Positions 28,147 to 38,819 are shown, numbered from the stretch's first letter. The stretch: 64,000 nt of DNA from an uncultured Clostridia bacterium (GCA_934444735.1 CAKSDE010000004.1:62001-126000), one strand, 5' to 3'. Notes: generated from the letters alone by a model not told the origin. Translations and numbers: made by a program.

Positions 28147-28470
28147 ATGAAGAAAATGCATATAAAAAGAGGAGATATCGTAAAAGTAATCTCCGGTAAA
28201 GATAAAGGTAAAGAAGGCAAGGTAATTACCGCAGTTCCGGAAACGGGAAAAGTAATTGTCGAAGGTGTTGCAATGGTTAAAAAGCACCAGAAGGCAAAGA
28301 TGCAGGGTCAGGAAAGCGGAATTATCCACGTTGAATCGGCAATCGATGCATCAAACGTATTGAGAGTTTGCTCAAAGTGCGGCAAGGCTGCAAGAACGGG
28401 CGTTAAGGTTCTTGAGGACGGCTCAAAAGTAAGATACTGCAAGAAGTGCCAGGAAGTATTCAACGACTAA
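28147..28470 (+). CDS. rplX: 50S ribosomal protein L24 (uL24)
   Basis: 107 residues with KOW motif (RGDIVKVISGKDKGKEGKVI). The C terminus carries two CxxC pairs (CSKCGKAARTG...YCKKCQEVF), a zinc-ribbon form found in many Firmicutes. It initiates 50S assembly. ATG follows AAGGAGGTTCCAAAACA. Confidence 0.96.
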   Translation: MKKMHIKRGDIVKVISGKDKGKEGKVITAVPETGKVIVEGVAMVKKHQKAKMQGQESGIIHVESAIDASNVLRVCSKCGKAARTGVKVLEDGSKVRYCKKCQEVFND

Positions 28471-28497
28471 TAATCGAGAGGAGGTTAATGAAGCACA

Positions 28498-29040
28498 ATG
28501 GCAAGAATGAAAGATAAATATGTAAAAGAAGTTGCTCCTGCTCTTATGACAAAGTTTGGTTATAAAAGCACTATGCAGATTCCTAAGATTGAAAAAATCG
28601 TTATAAATATCGGTATGGGCGACGCTAAAGAAAACCCGAAGGTAATCGAAGCCGCTTGTAACGACTTGGCATTGATAACAGGACAAAGACCTGTAGTAAC
28701 AAAGGCAAGAAAGTCGGTAGCTAACTTCAAATTGAGAGAAGGCATGAATATCGGCTGCAAGGTAACATTAAGATCAGATAAGATGTATGAGTTCTTAGAC
28801 AGATTATTTAGTGTGGCATTGCCTCGAGTAAGAGACTTCAGAGGAATCAGCGCAAATTCGTTTGACGGACGCGGAAACTACTCTTTGGGTATCAAAGAAC
28901 AGTTGATATTCCCTGAAATCGAATATGATAAGATCGATAAGATCAGAGGTATGGACATTATAATAGTAACTACAGCAAATACAGATGAAGAGGCTCGTGA
29001 GCTTTTAGATCTTATGGGCGCTCCGTTTATCCGTGGTTAA
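28498..29040 (+). CDS. rplE: 50S ribosomal protein L5 (uL5)
   Basis: 180 residues. Motifs [37 protein letters not shown] and [20 protein letters not shown] are typical. L5 carries 5S rRNA into the 50S subunit with L18. ATG 28498 follows GAGAGGAGGTTAATGAAGCACA. Confidence 0.97.
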   Translation: MARMKDKYVKEVAPALMTKFGYKSTMQIPKIEKIVINIGMGDAKENPKVIEAACNDLALITGQRPVVTKARKSVANFKLREGMNIGCKVTLRSDKMYEFLDRLFSVALPRVRDFRGISANSFDGRGNYSLGIKEQLIFPEIEYDKIDKIRGMDIIIVTTANTDEEARELLDLMGAPFIRG

Positions 29041-29061
29041 TAAGGTTAGGAGGAAAAATAA

Positions 29062-29247
29062 ATGGCAAAAAAGTCTATGGTCGTTAAACAACAAAGAAAG
29101 CCTAAATACTCCACACAAGGTTACACAAGATGTAAGATTTGCGGAAGACCACATGCGTATTTAAGAAAATTCGGTATTTGCCGTATTTGTTTCAGAGAAT
29201 TGGCATACAAAGGTCAGATTCCGGGAGTTAGAAAGGCAAGCTGGTAA
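29062..29247 (+). CDS. rpsN: 30S ribosomal protein S14, zinc-binding type (uS14)
   Basis: 61 residues, the short zinc-containing form. [20 protein letters not shown] provides the two CxxC pairs. It starts [15 protein letters not shown] after TTAGGAGGAAAAATAA. Many Firmicutes also keep a zinc-free paralogue elsewhere; none is seen here. Confidence 0.97.
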   Translation: MAKKSMVVKQQRKPKYSTQGYTRCKICGRPHAYLRKFGICRICFRELAYKGQIPGVRKASW

Positions 29248-29296
29248 GATTATTCAGATTCTTTAATAAAAGAGAATTTGGAAGGAGGTAAATTTA

Positions 29297-29695
29297 ATGC
29301 AAATAACTGATCCAATCGCAGATATGCTTACACGTATAAGAAACGCAAACTCTGCAAAACACGAAACAGTTGATGTCCCTGCATCAAATATGAAGAAGGC
29401 TATTGCCGAAATATTGAACAACGAGGGATATATAAAGAGCTATCAGATTATCGAAGATGGCAAGCAAGGTGTTATAAGAATTGCACTCAAGTACAGCAAT
29501 AACAAAGAAAAGGTTATAAGCGGCTTGAAGAGAGTATCAAAGCCGGGTTTGAGAATTTATGCCGGTGCTGAAGAGCTTCCAAGAGTTTTGAAGGGCTTAG
29601 GTATCGCGATTATTTCAACATCTAAAGGCGTTATGACCGATAAAGAAGCAAGAAAGCAGAATATCGGCGGCGAAGTATTAGCATTTGTTTGGTAA
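29297..29695 (+). CDS. rpsH: 30S ribosomal protein S8 (uS8)
   Basis: 132 residues, [20 protein letters not shown]. The C-terminal domain has [20 protein letters not shown] and ends GGEVLAFVW as usual. It is a primary 16S binder and, in other bacteria, an spc-operon regulator. RBS GGAAGGAGGTAAATTTA. Confidence 0.97.
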   Translation: MQITDPIADMLTRIRNANSAKHETVDVPASNMKKAIAEILNNEGYIKSYQIIEDGKQGVIRIALKYSNNKEKVISGLKRVSKPGLRIYAGAEELPRVLKGLGIAIISTSKGVMTDKEARKQNIGGEVLAFVW

Positions 29696-29774
29696 AAAAA
29701 TTACCGACATATATAAACTGAAAACCTGCTTATAAATCAAGCAGAGAAAATTTAAGTTCAAGGAGGATACCAAT

Positions 29775-30323
29775 ATGTCAAGAATTGGTAAGTTGCCGAT
29801 AGCAATACCAGCAGGTGTTGAAGTAAAAATCGGTGCTGAAAATGAAGTGACTGTAAAGGGCAAGAACGGCACTTTGACAAGAAAGCTTCATAAGGATATG
29901 ATCATTAAAAATGAAGGCGCTCAAATAATTGTTGAAAGACCTTCAGAGGATAAGATGCACAAATCATTACACGGATTAACAAGAACTCTTATAAATAACA
30001 TGGTAATCGGTGTAACTGACGGATTTTCAAAGGAATTGGAAATCAACGGTGTAGGTTACAGAGCACAATTGCAGGGTAAAAAGCTTGTATTGAGCTTGGG
30101 ATATTCACATCCCGTAGAATATACACCGGCTGAGGGAATCACTCTTGAAGTTCCTGCTCCGAACAAGATCATCGTTAAGGGTGCGAACAAGGAAGTTGTC
30201 GGCGAGACAGCTGCTAAGATCAGAGAGTACAGACAGCCTGAACCGTACAAGGGTAAAGGTATTAAGTACGTTGACGAAGTGATCAGACGTAAAGAAGGAA
30301 AAGCGGGAGCTAAGAAGAAATAA
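29775..30323 (+). CDS. rplF: 50S ribosomal protein L6 (uL6)
   Basis: 182 residues, [20 protein letters not shown]. Two tandem alpha/beta domains; conserved [20 protein letters not shown] and [20 protein letters not shown]. It lies near the factor-binding site. A 79-nt gap separates it from S8. Confidence 0.97.
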   Translation: MSRIGKLPIAIPAGVEVKIGAENEVTVKGKNGTLTRKLHKDMIIKNEGAQIIVERPSEDKMHKSLHGLTRTLINNMVIGVTDGFSKELEINGVGYRAQLQGKKLVLSLGYSHPVEYTPAEGITLEVPAPNKIIVKGANKEVVGETAAKIREYRQPEPYKGKGIKYVDEVIRRKEGKAGAKKK

Positions 30324-30340
30324 GAAAGGAGTGTTCTTAA

Positions 30341-30700
30341 ATGATAAAAAAGAAAAACAGTAATGCTGCAAGAATAAAGCGTCACGGAAGAGTTAGAAAG
30401 AACATCTCCGGAACGGCGGAGAGACCTCGTCTGAACGTGTACAGAAGTTTGAATCACATCTATGCGCAAGTGATTGACGATACCAAAGGTGTTACTTTGG
30501 CTGCGGCATCAAGCATGGATAAAGATTTCACAGAATACGGCGGCAATTGCGAAGCAGCTAAGGCTGTAGGCAAGAAGGTTGCTGAAAAGGCACTTGAAAA
30601 GGGTATTAAAGCTGTAGTATTCGACAGAGGCGGATATTTGTATCACGGAAGAGTTGCTGCTCTTGCAGAAGGTGCAAGAGAGGGCGGCTTAGATTTCTAA
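30341..30700 (+). CDS. rplR: 50S ribosomal protein L18 (uL18)
   Basis: 119 residues. The basic N terminus ([20 protein letters not shown]) and the core [41 protein letters not shown] are typical. It binds 5S rRNA with L5. ATG follows AAAGGAGTGTTCTTAA. Confidence 0.97.
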   Translation: MIKKKNSNAARIKRHGRVRKNISGTAERPRLNVYRSLNHIYAQVIDDTKGVTLAAASSMDKDFTEYGGNCEAAKAVGKKVAEKALEKGIKAVVFDRGGYLYHGRVAALAEGAREGGLDF

Positions 30701-30719
30701 GAGATAGGAGGTAGATTTT

Positions 30720-31223
30720 GTGGCTGAGAGAATTGACGCATCAACACTTGATCTTCAAGAGTCATTGGTTGAGATAAACCGTGTTGCTAAAGTTGTAAAA
30801 GGTGGTAGAACCATGAGATTTAGCGCACTTATGGTAGTAGGCGACGGAAACGGACATGTAGGCTGCGGAACAGGTAAAGCTGCCGAAATCCCGGACGCTA
30901 TCAGAAAGGCAATTGAAGACGCAAAGAAAAATATGATAAATGTTCCGTTGGTAGGAACAACAATCCCACACGAAGTAATCGGTGAGTTTGGAGCAGGAAG
31001 AGTTCTTATTAAACCGGCTAAAGAAGGTACAGGCGTTATCGCCGGCGGTGCTGCCAGAGCGGTTCTGGAGCTTGCAGGCGTAAGAGATATAAGGACAAAA
31101 TGCTTACGTTCAAACAACAAGAAGAATGTAGTTAGAGCTACTATAGAAGGCTTGTCACAGTTAAAGCAGATCGATGAGGTTGCAAGATTAAGAGGCAAGA
31201 CCGTTGACCAAATCAGAGGTTAA
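30720..31223 (+). CDS. rpsE: 30S ribosomal protein S5 (uS5)
   Basis: 167 residues with a GTG start at 30720 behind ATAGGAGGTAGATTTT. The double-stranded RNA-binding domain ([20 protein letters not shown]) is followed by [20 protein letters not shown]. The spectinomycin-loop residues KGGR are wild-type in appearance. Confidence 0.97.
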   Translation: MAERIDASTLDLQESLVEINRVAKVVKGGRTMRFSALMVVGDGNGHVGCGTGKAAEIPDAIRKAIEDAKKNMINVPLVGTTIPHEVIGEFGAGRVLIKPAKEGTGVIAGGAARAVLELAGVRDIRTKCLRSNNKKNVVRATIEGLSQLKQIDEVARLRGKTVDQIRG

Positions 31224-31237
31224 GGAGGTAGCAGTAA

Positions 31238-31417
31238 ATGGCTAAATTAACAGTAAAGCAAATAAAGAGCACAATCGGTTGCAAAGACGACCAGATTGCA
31301 ACAGTAAAAGCTTTGGGACTTAAGAGAATCAGAGATGTTGCAGTGCATAACGATACTCCTCAAATAAGAGGTATGATCAAAAAGGTATCGCATCTTGTAG
31401 AAGTTGAAGAAAACTAA
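31238..31417 (+). CDS. rpmD: 50S ribosomal protein L30 (uL30)
   Basis: 59 residues, translated directly from the sequence: it begins [20 protein letters not shown], continues with [19 protein letters not shown] and ends [12 protein letters not shown] 31238 follows AAGGAGGTAGCAGTAA. Normal bacterial length, in the usual place between S5 and L15. Confidence 0.96.
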   Translation: MAKLTVKQIKSTIGCKDDQIATVKALGLKRIRDVAVHNDTPQIRGMIKKVSHLVEVEEN

Positions 31418-31446
31418 GAGGAATTGACAAGAAGGAGGTGTAGCAA

Positions 31447-31887
31447 ATGAGATTAGAGGAACTACAACCTGCACAAGGATCAAAGTTCTCAGCTAAGAGA
31501 GTTGGCAGAGGTATAGGTTCAGGTAACGGTAAAACCTCAGGTAAAGGTCACAAGGGTCAGAAGGCACGTTCGGGCGGCGGCGTAAGACCGGGCTTTGAAG
31601 GTGGACAAATGCCATTGTACAGACGTTTGCCGAAGAGAGGTTTTAACAATATATTTGCTAAAGAATATGTTACAATTAACGTTTCAGAGCTTGAAAGATT
31701 CGACAACGGAACAGAAGTAACAGCAGAATTGTTAAAGGAAAGCGGAGTAGTAAGCAAGATCGCTGACGGAATCAAAATTCTCGGCAGAGGCGAGCTTACA
31801 AAGAAATTAAACGTAAAGGTGGCAAAATATTCTGCACAGGCTAAGGAGAAGATCGAAAAGGCCGGCGGGAAGGCAGAGGTGATTTAA
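31447..31887 (+). CDS. rplO: 50S ribosomal protein L15 (uL15)
   Basis: 146 residues. The glycine-rich N-terminal extension ([20 protein letters not shown], then [20 protein letters not shown]) is intact. The stop abuts the GTG of secY without a gap. ATG follows GAAGGAGGTGTAGCAA. Confidence 0.97.
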   Translation: MRLEELQPAQGSKFSAKRVGRGIGSGNGKTSGKGHKGQKARSGGGVRPGFEGGQMPLYRRLPKRGFNNIFAKEYVTINVSELERFDNGTEVTAELLKESGVVSKIADGIKILGRGELTKKLNVKVAKYSAQAKEKIEKAGGKAEVI

Positions 31888-33225
31888 GTGTTTACTACTA
31901 TAAAGAATGCATTTAAAATACCTGATTTGAGAAGAAGAATCTTCTTTACACTTTTTATGTTGGTAATATTCAGATTCGGTGCACATATTCCTGTACCGTA
32001 TCTGAGTAAAGACGCAATGCAGCAGTTTTTGGGACAGGGCGGAACAGACTTGTTCTCACTGTTTGATGTATTTACCGGTGGTGCGTTCTCAAACGCAACG
32101 GTAATGGCGCTGGGTGTATCTCCGTACATCAACGCATCAATCATCGTACAGCTTTTGACTGTTGCGATACCTGCTTTGGAGCGCCTGGCAAAGGAAGGCT
32201 TTGAGGGCAGAAAGAAAATAAACAAGATTACAAGATATGTTGGTATAGCTTTGGCGTTTGTTCAGGGTGCAGGTCTTTATGTAACTCTCTGGAACATGGG
32301 TGTTGCGGCAGGCAACACAACAAGCGTTATCACAAGACCGGACGTTTTGGGATTCTCGGTTATCGTGCTGACCTTCACAGCCGGCACTGCGTTTATCGTA
32401 TGGCTGGGTGAAATCATCACCGAAAAAGGTCTCGGAAACGGCGTATCAATGATTATCTTCGCCGGTATCGTATCAAGAATACCGGTTGCTGTAGGATCTG
32501 TATATAATCAGATCTTAAAAGACAATCTCTCATTCAAGAATATCGCAATCGCAGCGATTATCTTGGTTGCGGCAATACTTGCAATCACATTCGTTGTATT
32601 GTTCGACTCGGCTGAGAGAAAGATTCCTGTTCAATACGCAAAGCGTGTTGTGGGAAGAAAGATGTACGGCGGTCAGAGCACAAACATACCGATTAAGGTT
32701 GTTATGGCAGGCGTTATGCCGATCATCTTCGCATCGAGCATCATGGCATTCCCGGCAACAATCGTAAGATTGGCAATGGCGGGCGAGCTGCCGACAGCAG
32801 GCTTGGGTTACACAATCCTCGGCTGCTTGAGCGCAGGATACGGTCCGTGGTGGACAGATATTATTTATTCGGTAATATACTTCTTACTGATAATATTCTT
32901 CACATACTTCTATACCTCAATACAGTTCAATCCTATTGAGATAGCGAATAATATGAAGAAATCGGGCGGATATATCCCGGGTTACAGACCGGGTAAGCCG
33001 ACAAGCGATTTTATAGCGTTGGTTTCAAACAGACTGAACCTTGCAGGTGCGGTGTTCCTGGCAATTATAGCGATTCTTCCTATATTGTTCACACACGCGT
33101 CGGGCATCAACGGTTTGCAGATAGGCGGTACTTCACTTCTGATTATGGAAGGTGTTGCGCTTGAAACTGTACGTCAGATCGAATCGCAGATGACAATGCG
33201 TCATTACAAAGGTTTCCTTGATTAA
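31888..33225 (+). CDS. secY: Protein translocase subunit SecY
   Basis: 445 residues with a GTG start directly after the L15 stop; its ribosome binding site is within L15. Ten transmembrane segments can be traced. Family marks: RIFFTLFMLVIFRFGAHIPV at TM1, the plug-region FDVFTGGAFSNATVMALGVS, PYINASIIVQLL, and the cytoplasmic loop QYAKRVVGRKMYGGQSTNIP that contacts SecA and ribosomes. It forms the Sec channel with SecE and SecG. Confidence 0.97.
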   Translation: MFTTIKNAFKIPDLRRRIFFTLFMLVIFRFGAHIPVPYLSKDAMQQFLGQGGTDLFSLFDVFTGGAFSNATVMALGVSPYINASIIVQLLTVAIPALERLAKEGFEGRKKINKITRYVGIALAFVQGAGLYVTLWNMGVAAGNTTSVITRPDVLGFSVIVLTFTAGTAFIVWLGEIITEKGLGNGVSMIIFAGIVSRIPVAVGSVYNQILKDNLSFKNIAIAAIILVAAILAITFVVLFDSAERKIPVQYAKRVVGRKMYGGQSTNIPIKVVMAGVMPIIFASSIMAFPATIVRLAMAGELPTAGLGYTILGCLSAGYGPWWTDIIYSVIYFLLIIFFTYFYTSIQFNPIEIANNMKKSGGYIPGYRPGKPTSDFIALVSNRLNLAGAVFLAIIAILPILFTHASGINGLQIGGTSLLIMEGVALETVRQIESQMTMRHYKGFLD

Positions 33226-33263
33226 GGAATACGGCAACAGAGAATAGAAAGGTTGGCAAAAAT

Positions 33264-33902
33264 ATGAAATTGATTTTATTAGGTCCTCCGGGAGCAGGAA
33301 AAGGTACACAAGCGGAAATCTTGTCAAAAAGACTCGGCGTTGATACAATTTCTACCGGCGTTATGTTAAGGACAGCCATCAGAGAGGGAACCGAACTGGG
33401 TAAGCTCGCTGAGGGGTATATCAATGAAGGTAAGCTGGTACCTGACGAAGTTGTTGTCGGTATAGTAAAGGATCGTTTGAGTAAGGATGACTGCAAGAAG
33501 GGATTCATCTTAGACGGATTCCCGAGAACGACCGCACAGGCAGAGGCGCTCACAGAGTCGGGCGTTGAGATTGACAAGGTGCTTTCTTTGGAGGTTGCCG
33601 ATGAGACAATCATCGAAAGACTTTCGGGACGCCGCGAATGTAAATCGTGCGGAACTCCGTATCATGTAGTATATAAGCCGTCGGCTACGGGTGATAAATG
33701 CCAGGTTTGCGACGGTGAGCTTATTCAGCGTGCTGATGATAATGAAGAAACGGTTAAAAACCGTATCAAAGTATATCATGAACAGACTGAGCCTATCAAG
33801 GAATATTATGAGAAACAAGGTAAATTGGTTGTAGCATACGGTCAGGAGGAGCTTGAGGACACCACTAAAGAGGTTGCCAAGGCTCTGGGACTGGACCAAT
33901 AA
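33264..33902 (+). CDS. adk: Adenylate kinase, zinc-binding long form
   Basis: 212 residues. P-loop GPPGAGKGTQAEIL, AMP-binding ILDGFPRTTAQAEAL and a LID domain with four cysteines (CKSCGTPYH...CQVCDGEL), the zinc form typical of Firmicutes. It catalyses ATP + AMP = 2 ADP. Position secY-adk-map is the common Gram-positive order. Confidence 0.97.
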   Translation: MKLILLGPPGAGKGTQAEILSKRLGVDTISTGVMLRTAIREGTELGKLAEGYINEGKLVPDEVVVGIVKDRLSKDDCKKGFILDGFPRTTAQAEALTESGVEIDKVLSLEVADETIIERLSGRRECKSCGTPYHVVYKPSATGDKCQVCDGELIQRADDNEETVKNRIKVYHEQTEPIKEYYEKQGKLVVAYGQEELEDTTKEVAKALGLDQ

Positions 33903-33928
33903 AGCCGAAGGCTTTTGGAGAGAAATTG

Positions 33929-34675
33929 ATGATAACGATAAAGTCGAAATCTGAAATTGAAAAAATGCGGCTTGCCGGTAAAATCACCGGAGATGTTTTA
34001 AGAGAGATTGAAAAACACATAAAGCCGGGAATATCCACAAAGCAACTTGACAAAATCGCACATAATTACATTGTTTCAAGAGGAGCAACACCATCTTTTC
34101 TGAACTATAACGGATTCCCGGGAAGTATATGTGCATCGCCGAACGATTGGGTTGTGCACGGAATCCCGAACAAGGGCGTTATATTAAAAGAGGGCGACAT
34201 TATAAGCATTGACGTGGGAGCGTATATAAACGGTTATCACGGCGACGCTGCAAGAACCTTTCCGGTAGGAAAAATATCGGACGAAGCACAGCGGCTCATC
34301 GATGTCACCAAGGAAAGCTTTTTCCGCGGTGTCAAGCATGCGGTTCACGGTGCGAAATTAGGTGATGTTTCGGCTGCAATCCAGGAATATGTGGAATCCA
34401 ACGGATATTCGGTCGTGCGAGATTTGGTAGGACATGGAATCGGTAAAAATATGCACGAAGATCCGAGCGTTCCGAATTACGGACGAAAAGGTCACGGCGT
34501 TAAGCTTGCCGCAGGCATGACAATTGCGGTTGAGCCGATGGTAAACGCCGGAAAATACGACGTGTGCGTATTGGACGATGACTGGACAGTTGTTACAGAG
34601 GATGGGAGCTTGTCGGCACATTATGAAAATACCATTCTGATAGGCAGAGGCGAGTGCGAAATACTCACTCTTTAG
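33929..34675 (+). CDS. map: Methionine aminopeptidase, type I
   Basis: 248 residues from ATG 33929, 8 nt after GGAG; a TTG three bases earlier is possible. Metal ligands appear in order: SIDVGAYINGYHGDAARTFP (two Asp), GHGIGKNMHEDP (His), AVEPMVNAG (Glu) and TEDGSLSAHYENT (Glu). It removes the initiator Met from nascent proteins, including those of this operon. Confidence 0.97.
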   Translation: MITIKSKSEIEKMRLAGKITGDVLREIEKHIKPGISTKQLDKIAHNYIVSRGATPSFLNYNGFPGSICASPNDWVVHGIPNKGVILKEGDIISIDVGAYINGYHGDAARTFPVGKISDEAQRLIDVTKESFFRGVKHAVHGAKLGDVSAAIQEYVESNGYSVVRDLVGHGIGKNMHEDPSVPNYGRKGHGVKLAAGMTIAVEPMVNAGKYDVCVLDDDWTVVTEDGSLSAHYENTILIGRGECEILTL

Positions 34676-34684
34676 GAGGAAAGA

Positions 34685-34927
34685 ATGGAAATTAAGGTAT
34701 CAAGCATAGTCCGCTCGATTGCGGGACGCGATAAAGGAACGGTGTTTCTGGTAGTTGCAAGAGAGGGCGAATATGCTTATGTGTCAGACGGCAAGCTTAG
34801 GAAAATTGAAAAACCTAAGAAAAAGAAAATAAAACATCTTCAAGGCACGGATTATGTTTTTTCGGGAGATTTTTCCGAGAACTATAAAATCCGGAATGCT
34901 TTGGCGAAATATCAAAAAACGGTTTAA
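34685..34927 (+). CDS. KOW-domain RNA-binding protein, L14e-like
   Basis: 80 residues: [20 protein letters not shown] is a KOW start, followed by a strand-rich core and a lysine cluster ([10 protein letters not shown]). Small KOW proteins of this type occur between map and infA in many Firmicutes; an RNA or ribosome-associated role is assumed, not shown. ATG follows TTAGGAGGAAAGA, 9 nt after the map stop. Confidence 0.85.
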   Translation: MEIKVSSIVRSIAGRDKGTVFLVVAREGEYAYVSDGKLRKIEKPKKKKIKHLQGTDYVFSGDFSENYKIRNALAKYQKTV

Positions 34928-34941
34928 GGGAGGTTGCTTCT

Positions 34942-35287
<346 letters not shown>

Positions 35288-35428
35288 TTGGATAATTTGT
35301 TTATAACTTGTTCGGGGGCGGCTGCCACAGCCCCATAGACTGTGGACTTGAATGGGTTTTAATATCAAGCAGAACTTTTTCTGCAAAATAGGTAATATAT
35401 AAATTAAGTTATACATGGAGGTGTAAAA

Positions 35429-35797
35429 ATGGCAAGAATAGCAAGCGTTGACTTACCAAGAGAAAAAAGAGTTGAAGTTGCCTTAACGTATATCTACGGT
35501 ATCGGTTTGAAGAGTTCTCAGAAGATTCTGGCTCAGAACGGTGTTAATCCGGATACAAGAGTTAAGGATTTGACAGAGGAAGAAATCAATAAACTGAGAG
35601 AAACAATTGACGCTGAATACACCGTTGAAGGTGACCTCAGAAGACAGGTTGCTTTGGATATCAAGAGATTGATGGAAATTGGTTGTTACAGAGGAATAAG
35701 ACATAGAAAAGGGCTTCCTGTAAGAGGACAGAACACAAAGAATAACGCAAGAACAAGAAAAGGCCCGGCAAAGACTATGGCTAATAAGAAGAAATAA
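35429..35797 (+). CDS. rpsM: 30S ribosomal protein S13 (uS13)
   Basis: 122 residues. [33 protein letters not shown] and the C-terminal [20 protein letters not shown] are typical. It contacts the P-site tRNA and bridges to the 50S. ATG follows ATGGAGGTGTAAAA. Confidence 0.97.
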   Translation: MARIASVDLPREKRVEVALTYIYGIGLKSSQKILAQNGVNPDTRVKDLTEEEINKLRETIDAEYTVEGDLRRQVALDIKRLMEIGCYRGIRHRKGLPVRGQNTKNNARTRKGPAKTMANKKK

Positions 35798-35816
35798 GAG
35801 AGGAGCTAAACTGACA

Positions 35817-36215
35817 ATGGCAAAGGTAGCGAAAAAAACTACACGTACTAAGCGTCGTGACAGAAAGAATATTGAAAAGGGTGCTGCTCATATCCGTTCA
35901 ACTTTCAACAATACAATAGTTACTATTACAGATACAGCCGGAAATGCATTGTCTTGGGCAAGCGCAGGCGGTTTAGGCTTCAGAGGTTCAAGAAAGAGCA
36001 CTCCGTTTGCTGCACAGTCAGCAGCAGAGACAGCAGCAAAGGCTGCTATGGAGCATGGTCTTAAGACTGTTGAAGTATATGTAAAGGGACCGGGTGCGGG
36101 TCGTGAAGCTGCAATAAGAGCACTTCAGGCAGCCGGATTGGAAGTAAGCATGATCAAAGACGTTACTCCTATCCCGCACAATGGATGCAGACCGCCTAAG
36201 AGAAGACGTGTGTGA
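35817..36215 (+). CDS. rpsK: 30S ribosomal protein S11 (uS11)
   Basis: 132 residues. [39 protein letters not shown] and the C-terminal [15 protein letters not shown] signature are present. It lines the E site beside S7 and S21. Confidence 0.97.
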   Translation: MAKVAKKTTRTKRRDRKNIEKGAAHIRSTFNNTIVTITDTAGNALSWASAGGLGFRGSRKSTPFAAQSAAETAAKAAMEHGLKTVEVYVKGPGAGREAAIRALQAAGLEVSMIKDVTPIPHNGCRPPKRRRV

Positions 36216-36256
36216 TTTATTGTACTGTTAGAAAGTTTAAAAGGAGGTAAAACAGC

Positions 36257-36850
36257 ATGGCTAAAAATATGCAGCCTGTATTAAAAAGATGTAAGACACT
36301 GGGCATTGAGCCGGGTGTTATGGGTATCGACAAGAAGTCGAACAGAAACCCTAAGCAAAACAGAAAAAAGCAATCTGAATATGGTATACAGCTTACAGAA
36401 AAGCAGAAAGTAAAGTTCATTTACGGTGTGCTTGAGAAGCAGTTCAGAAAGTATTATGTAATGGCTACAAAGAGAAACGGTATTACCGGTGAAATGCTTT
36501 TACAAATACTCGAAACAAGACTGGACAACGTTATCTTCAGATTAGGACTTGCAAACACAAGACGTGAAGCAAGACAAATCGTAAACCACGGTCATATTCT
36601 TGTTAACGGCAAGAAGGTAAACATTCCTTCATATCTCGTTAAACAGGGTGATGTTATTACCGTAAAGGAAAAATCAAGAGGATCTGAGAGAATGAAAGAG
36701 ATCGTTGAAGTTAACGCTTCACGTCTTGTTCCGAAGTGGCTTGATATGGACAAGAACACATTTACAGGTAAAGTAGTAACATTGCCGGCAAGAGATGACA
36801 TTGATTATGAAGTTGAAGAGCATTTGATCGTCGAATTGTATTCTAAGTAA
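36257..36850 (+). CDS. rpsD: 30S ribosomal protein S4 (uS4)
   Basis: 197 residues. The S4 RNA-binding domain lies at about 90-150 ([20 protein letters not shown] then [19 protein letters not shown]). The N-terminal cysteine cluster of the zinc form is missing (one Cys), so this is the zinc-free type. Primary 16S binder. ATG follows AAAGGAGGTAAAACAGC. Confidence 0.97.
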   Translation: MAKNMQPVLKRCKTLGIEPGVMGIDKKSNRNPKQNRKKQSEYGIQLTEKQKVKFIYGVLEKQFRKYYVMATKRNGITGEMLLQILETRLDNVIFRLGLANTRREARQIVNHGHILVNGKKVNIPSYLVKQGDVITVKEKSRGSERMKEIVEVNASRLVPKWLDMDKNTFTGKVVTLPARDDIDYEVEEHLIVELYSK

Positions 36851-36908
36851 TAATGTTATCACCCTCGGTAAATAGAATGTGAATATTAAAAAGGAGGGTT
36901 TCGATAAG

Positions 36909-37853
36909 ATGATAGAAATGGAAAAGCCCAATATTGAATGTACGCAAGCGACAGGAAACTACGGAAAGTTCGTTGCTACACCGCTTGAGCGCGGTTACGG
37001 AACGACTCTGGGTAACTCGTTGAGAAGAATATTGCTTTCATCACTGCCGGGTGCGGCTGTGACTTCGATAAAAATTGAAGGTGTTCAGCATGAATTTTCG
37101 ACAGTACCGGGCGTTAAGGAAGATGTAACCGAGATTATATTAAATCTTAAAAAGCTTTATTTAAAGCTTCACACAAATGCTCCGAAAACGGTGTATATTG
37201 AAGCGAAGGGCGCGTGTGAGATCACAGCGGCTGATATAAAAATCGATGATGAAGTTGAGATTTTCAACCCTGATCTGCATATTGCAACTCTTAACGATGA
37301 TGCAAGACTGTATATGGAGATTACAATCTCGAAGGGCAGGGGTTATGTTTCTGCCGAGAGAAATAAGATGAATTTACAGCCGCCTGTCGGCGTAATTCCG
37401 GTAGACTCAATTTATACACCTGTAAAAAAGGTGAACTACACCGTTGAAAATACTCGTGTAGGTCAGTATCTTGACAGAGAAACTCTTACAGTAGAGGTTT
37501 GGACTAACGGTACAATCAAACCTGAAGATGCAGTAAGCTTAGCGGCTAAGATCATGAATGATCTGCTTGCATTGTTTGTTGATTTGTCAGAAGAAGGCAA
37601 GAATACCGAAGTAATTGTTGAAAAAGAAGAAAGCAAGAAGGAAAAAGTGCTTGAGATGACAATCGAAGAATTGGATTTATCGGTACGTTCCTACAACTGC
37701 TTGAAGCGTGCCTCAATAAATACTGTTGAGGACTTGATAGACAAAACGGAAGAGGATATGATGAAGGTCAGAAACCTCGGAAGAAAGTCGTTGGAAGAAG
37801 TTATACACAAATTAAATGAGTTGGGTCTGGCACTCAAGGAAGAAGAGGACTAA
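36909..37853 (+). CDS. rpoA: RNA polymerase subunit alpha
   Basis: 314 residues from ATG 36909, which has AAGGAGGGTTTCGATAAG in front; an in-frame ATG at 36879 lacks such a site. The N-terminal domain shows [20 protein letters not shown] and [14 protein letters not shown]; the C-terminal domain (about 245-305) shows [20 protein letters not shown] and [12 protein letters not shown]. The two domains assemble the polymerase and contact UP elements and activators. Confidence 0.97.
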   Translation: MIEMEKPNIECTQATGNYGKFVATPLERGYGTTLGNSLRRILLSSLPGAAVTSIKIEGVQHEFSTVPGVKEDVTEIILNLKKLYLKLHTNAPKTVYIEAKGACEITAADIKIDDEVEIFNPDLHIATLNDDARLYMEITISKGRGYVSAERNKMNLQPPVGVIPVDSIYTPVKKVNYTVENTRVGQYLDRETLTVEVWTNGTIKPEDAVSLAAKIMNDLLALFVDLSEEGKNTEVIVEKEESKKEKVLEMTIEELDLSVRSYNCLKRASINTVEDLIDKTEEDMMKVRNLGRKSLEEVIHKLNELGLALKEEED

Positions 37854-37880
37854 ACTCTTTAATGAAAGGAGGTAATGTTA

Positions 37881-38222
37881 ATGCCCGGAACAAGAAAATT
37901 AAATCTGCCTACAGACCAGAGAATGGCGCTTTTGAGAAACTTGGTAACAAGCTTGCTTGAAAATGGCAGAATCGAAACAACAGTAACAAGAGCAAAGGAA
38001 ACAAGAAGTTTAGCAGAAAAGATGATAACTCTTGGAAAAGCTAATACATTACATTCACGTCGTCAAGCTTTAGCATTTATCACTAAAGAAGATGTAGTAA
38101 AGAAGCTGTTTGATGAGATTGCTCCGAAGTACGCTGAAAGAAACGGCGGATACACAAGAGTAATTAAAACAGGTCCACGTCGCGGTGACGCTGCACCTAT
38201 GGCTATCGTTGAATTAGTATAA
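37881..38222 (+). CDS. rplQ: 50S ribosomal protein L17 (bL17)
   Basis: 113 residues from ATG 37881, 8 nt after AAAGGAGG; an ATG two codons earlier is too close to that site. [35 protein letters not shown] and a C-terminal [16 protein letters not shown] are typical. It is the last gene of the operon. Confidence 0.97.
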   Translation: MPGTRKLNLPTDQRMALLRNLVTSLLENGRIETTVTRAKETRSLAEKMITLGKANTLHSRRQALAFITKEDVVKKLFDEIAPKYAERNGGYTRVIKTGPRRGDAAPMAIVELV

Positions 38223-38233
38223 TTAGTCAAATA

Positions 38234-38263
38234 AAAAAAGATGCGTATGACGCATCTTTTTTT
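38234..38263 (+). terminator. Terminator of the ribosomal protein operon
   Basis: AAAAAAGATGCG pairs with CGCATCTTTTTTT around TATGA, 12 nt after the L17 stop. This is a canonical rho-independent terminator. Confidence 0.92.
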
Positions 38264-38280
38264 ATTGGGGAGGACGAAAA

Positions 38281-38565
38281 GTGAGAAAGATGGAAATAAA
38301 AAGAATAGATTTTTCAAAGTGCAGATATGCAAATGAAATACACGCTGAGATAAAGAATACGTTAAATTTTCCCGAACATTACGGCGAGAATTTAGATGCA
38401 CTATGGGATTGTTTATGGGAGTATTATGATTGCCCGGTATTGATTGAAATATACGGATTTAATTCGGCGGTGCAGGAAATACGCGAAGAATTAAAAGGAG
38501 TAATACGAATTTTTGATAGGGGCGCAGAGCTGCTAAAAGGATTTAAATATAAAATTATGTCGTAG
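38281..38565 (+). CDS. Barstar-like ribonuclease inhibitor protein
   Basis: 94 residues with GTG start 38281, 7 nt after GGGGAGG. The barstar signature FPEHYGENLDALWDCLWEYY near residues 35-55 is clear, with IKRIDFSKC before and a helical C terminus. Barstars bind and block secreted barnase-type RNases. No barnase gene lies next to it, so it may neutralise an incoming toxin or a partner elsewhere. It sits just after the ribosomal operon terminator, so some read-through expression is possible. Confidence 0.85.
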   Translation: MRKMEIKRIDFSKCRYANEIHAEIKNTLNFPEHYGENLDALWDCLWEYYDCPVLIEIYGFNSAVQEIREELKGVIRIFDRGAELLKGFKYKIMS

Positions 38566-38576
38566 AGATAGTCAAC

Positions 38577-38620
38577 AAAACCCCTGAAATCTGCTTTAGA
38601 AGATTTCAGGGGTTTTTTTC
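38577..38620. terminator. Bidirectional terminator
   Basis: CCCCTGAAATCT (38581-38592) pairs perfectly with AGATTTCAGGGG (38601-38612), with AAAA and TTTTTTT flanks. It separates the convergent barstar and ribbon-helix-helix genes. Confidence 0.92.
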
Positions 38621-38819
38621 ACTTACGAGTAGGTTTTACATTGTCATCGGGTTTGATGGCGCCCTCAATAGTGCCGTTTTCTTCCTCAAACTTTTTAATG
38701 CTGTCACGAATAAGAACAAGGATATGACTGTTTACGCTGCGCCCTTCGTATTCGGCAACATAACCAATTTTGTATAGCATTTCTTGCTCAATTCTTATTG
38801 AAACACTCTTAACTGCCAT
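38619..38819 (-). CDS. Small ribbon-helix-helix-like protein
   Basis: 66 residues behind TTGAGGTGATACC. The N-terminal strand SVSIRIEQEML followed by two helices (YKIGYVAEYEGRSVNSHILV, then RDSIKKFEEENG) fits an Arc/MetJ-type fold, which binds DNA as a dimer. The charged tail is disordered. The partner and targets are unknown; no toxin gene is adjacent. A regulatory role is inferred from the fold only. Confidence 0.65.
   Translation of the reverse strand: MAVKSVSIRIEQEMLYKIGYVAEYEGRSVNSHILVLIRDSIKKFEEENGTIEGAIKPDDNVKPTRK

Noticed and set aside
30105..30371. Frames opposite ribosomal protein genes, such as one within L6
   Set aside because: Shadow frames of strongly coding sequence without start signals.
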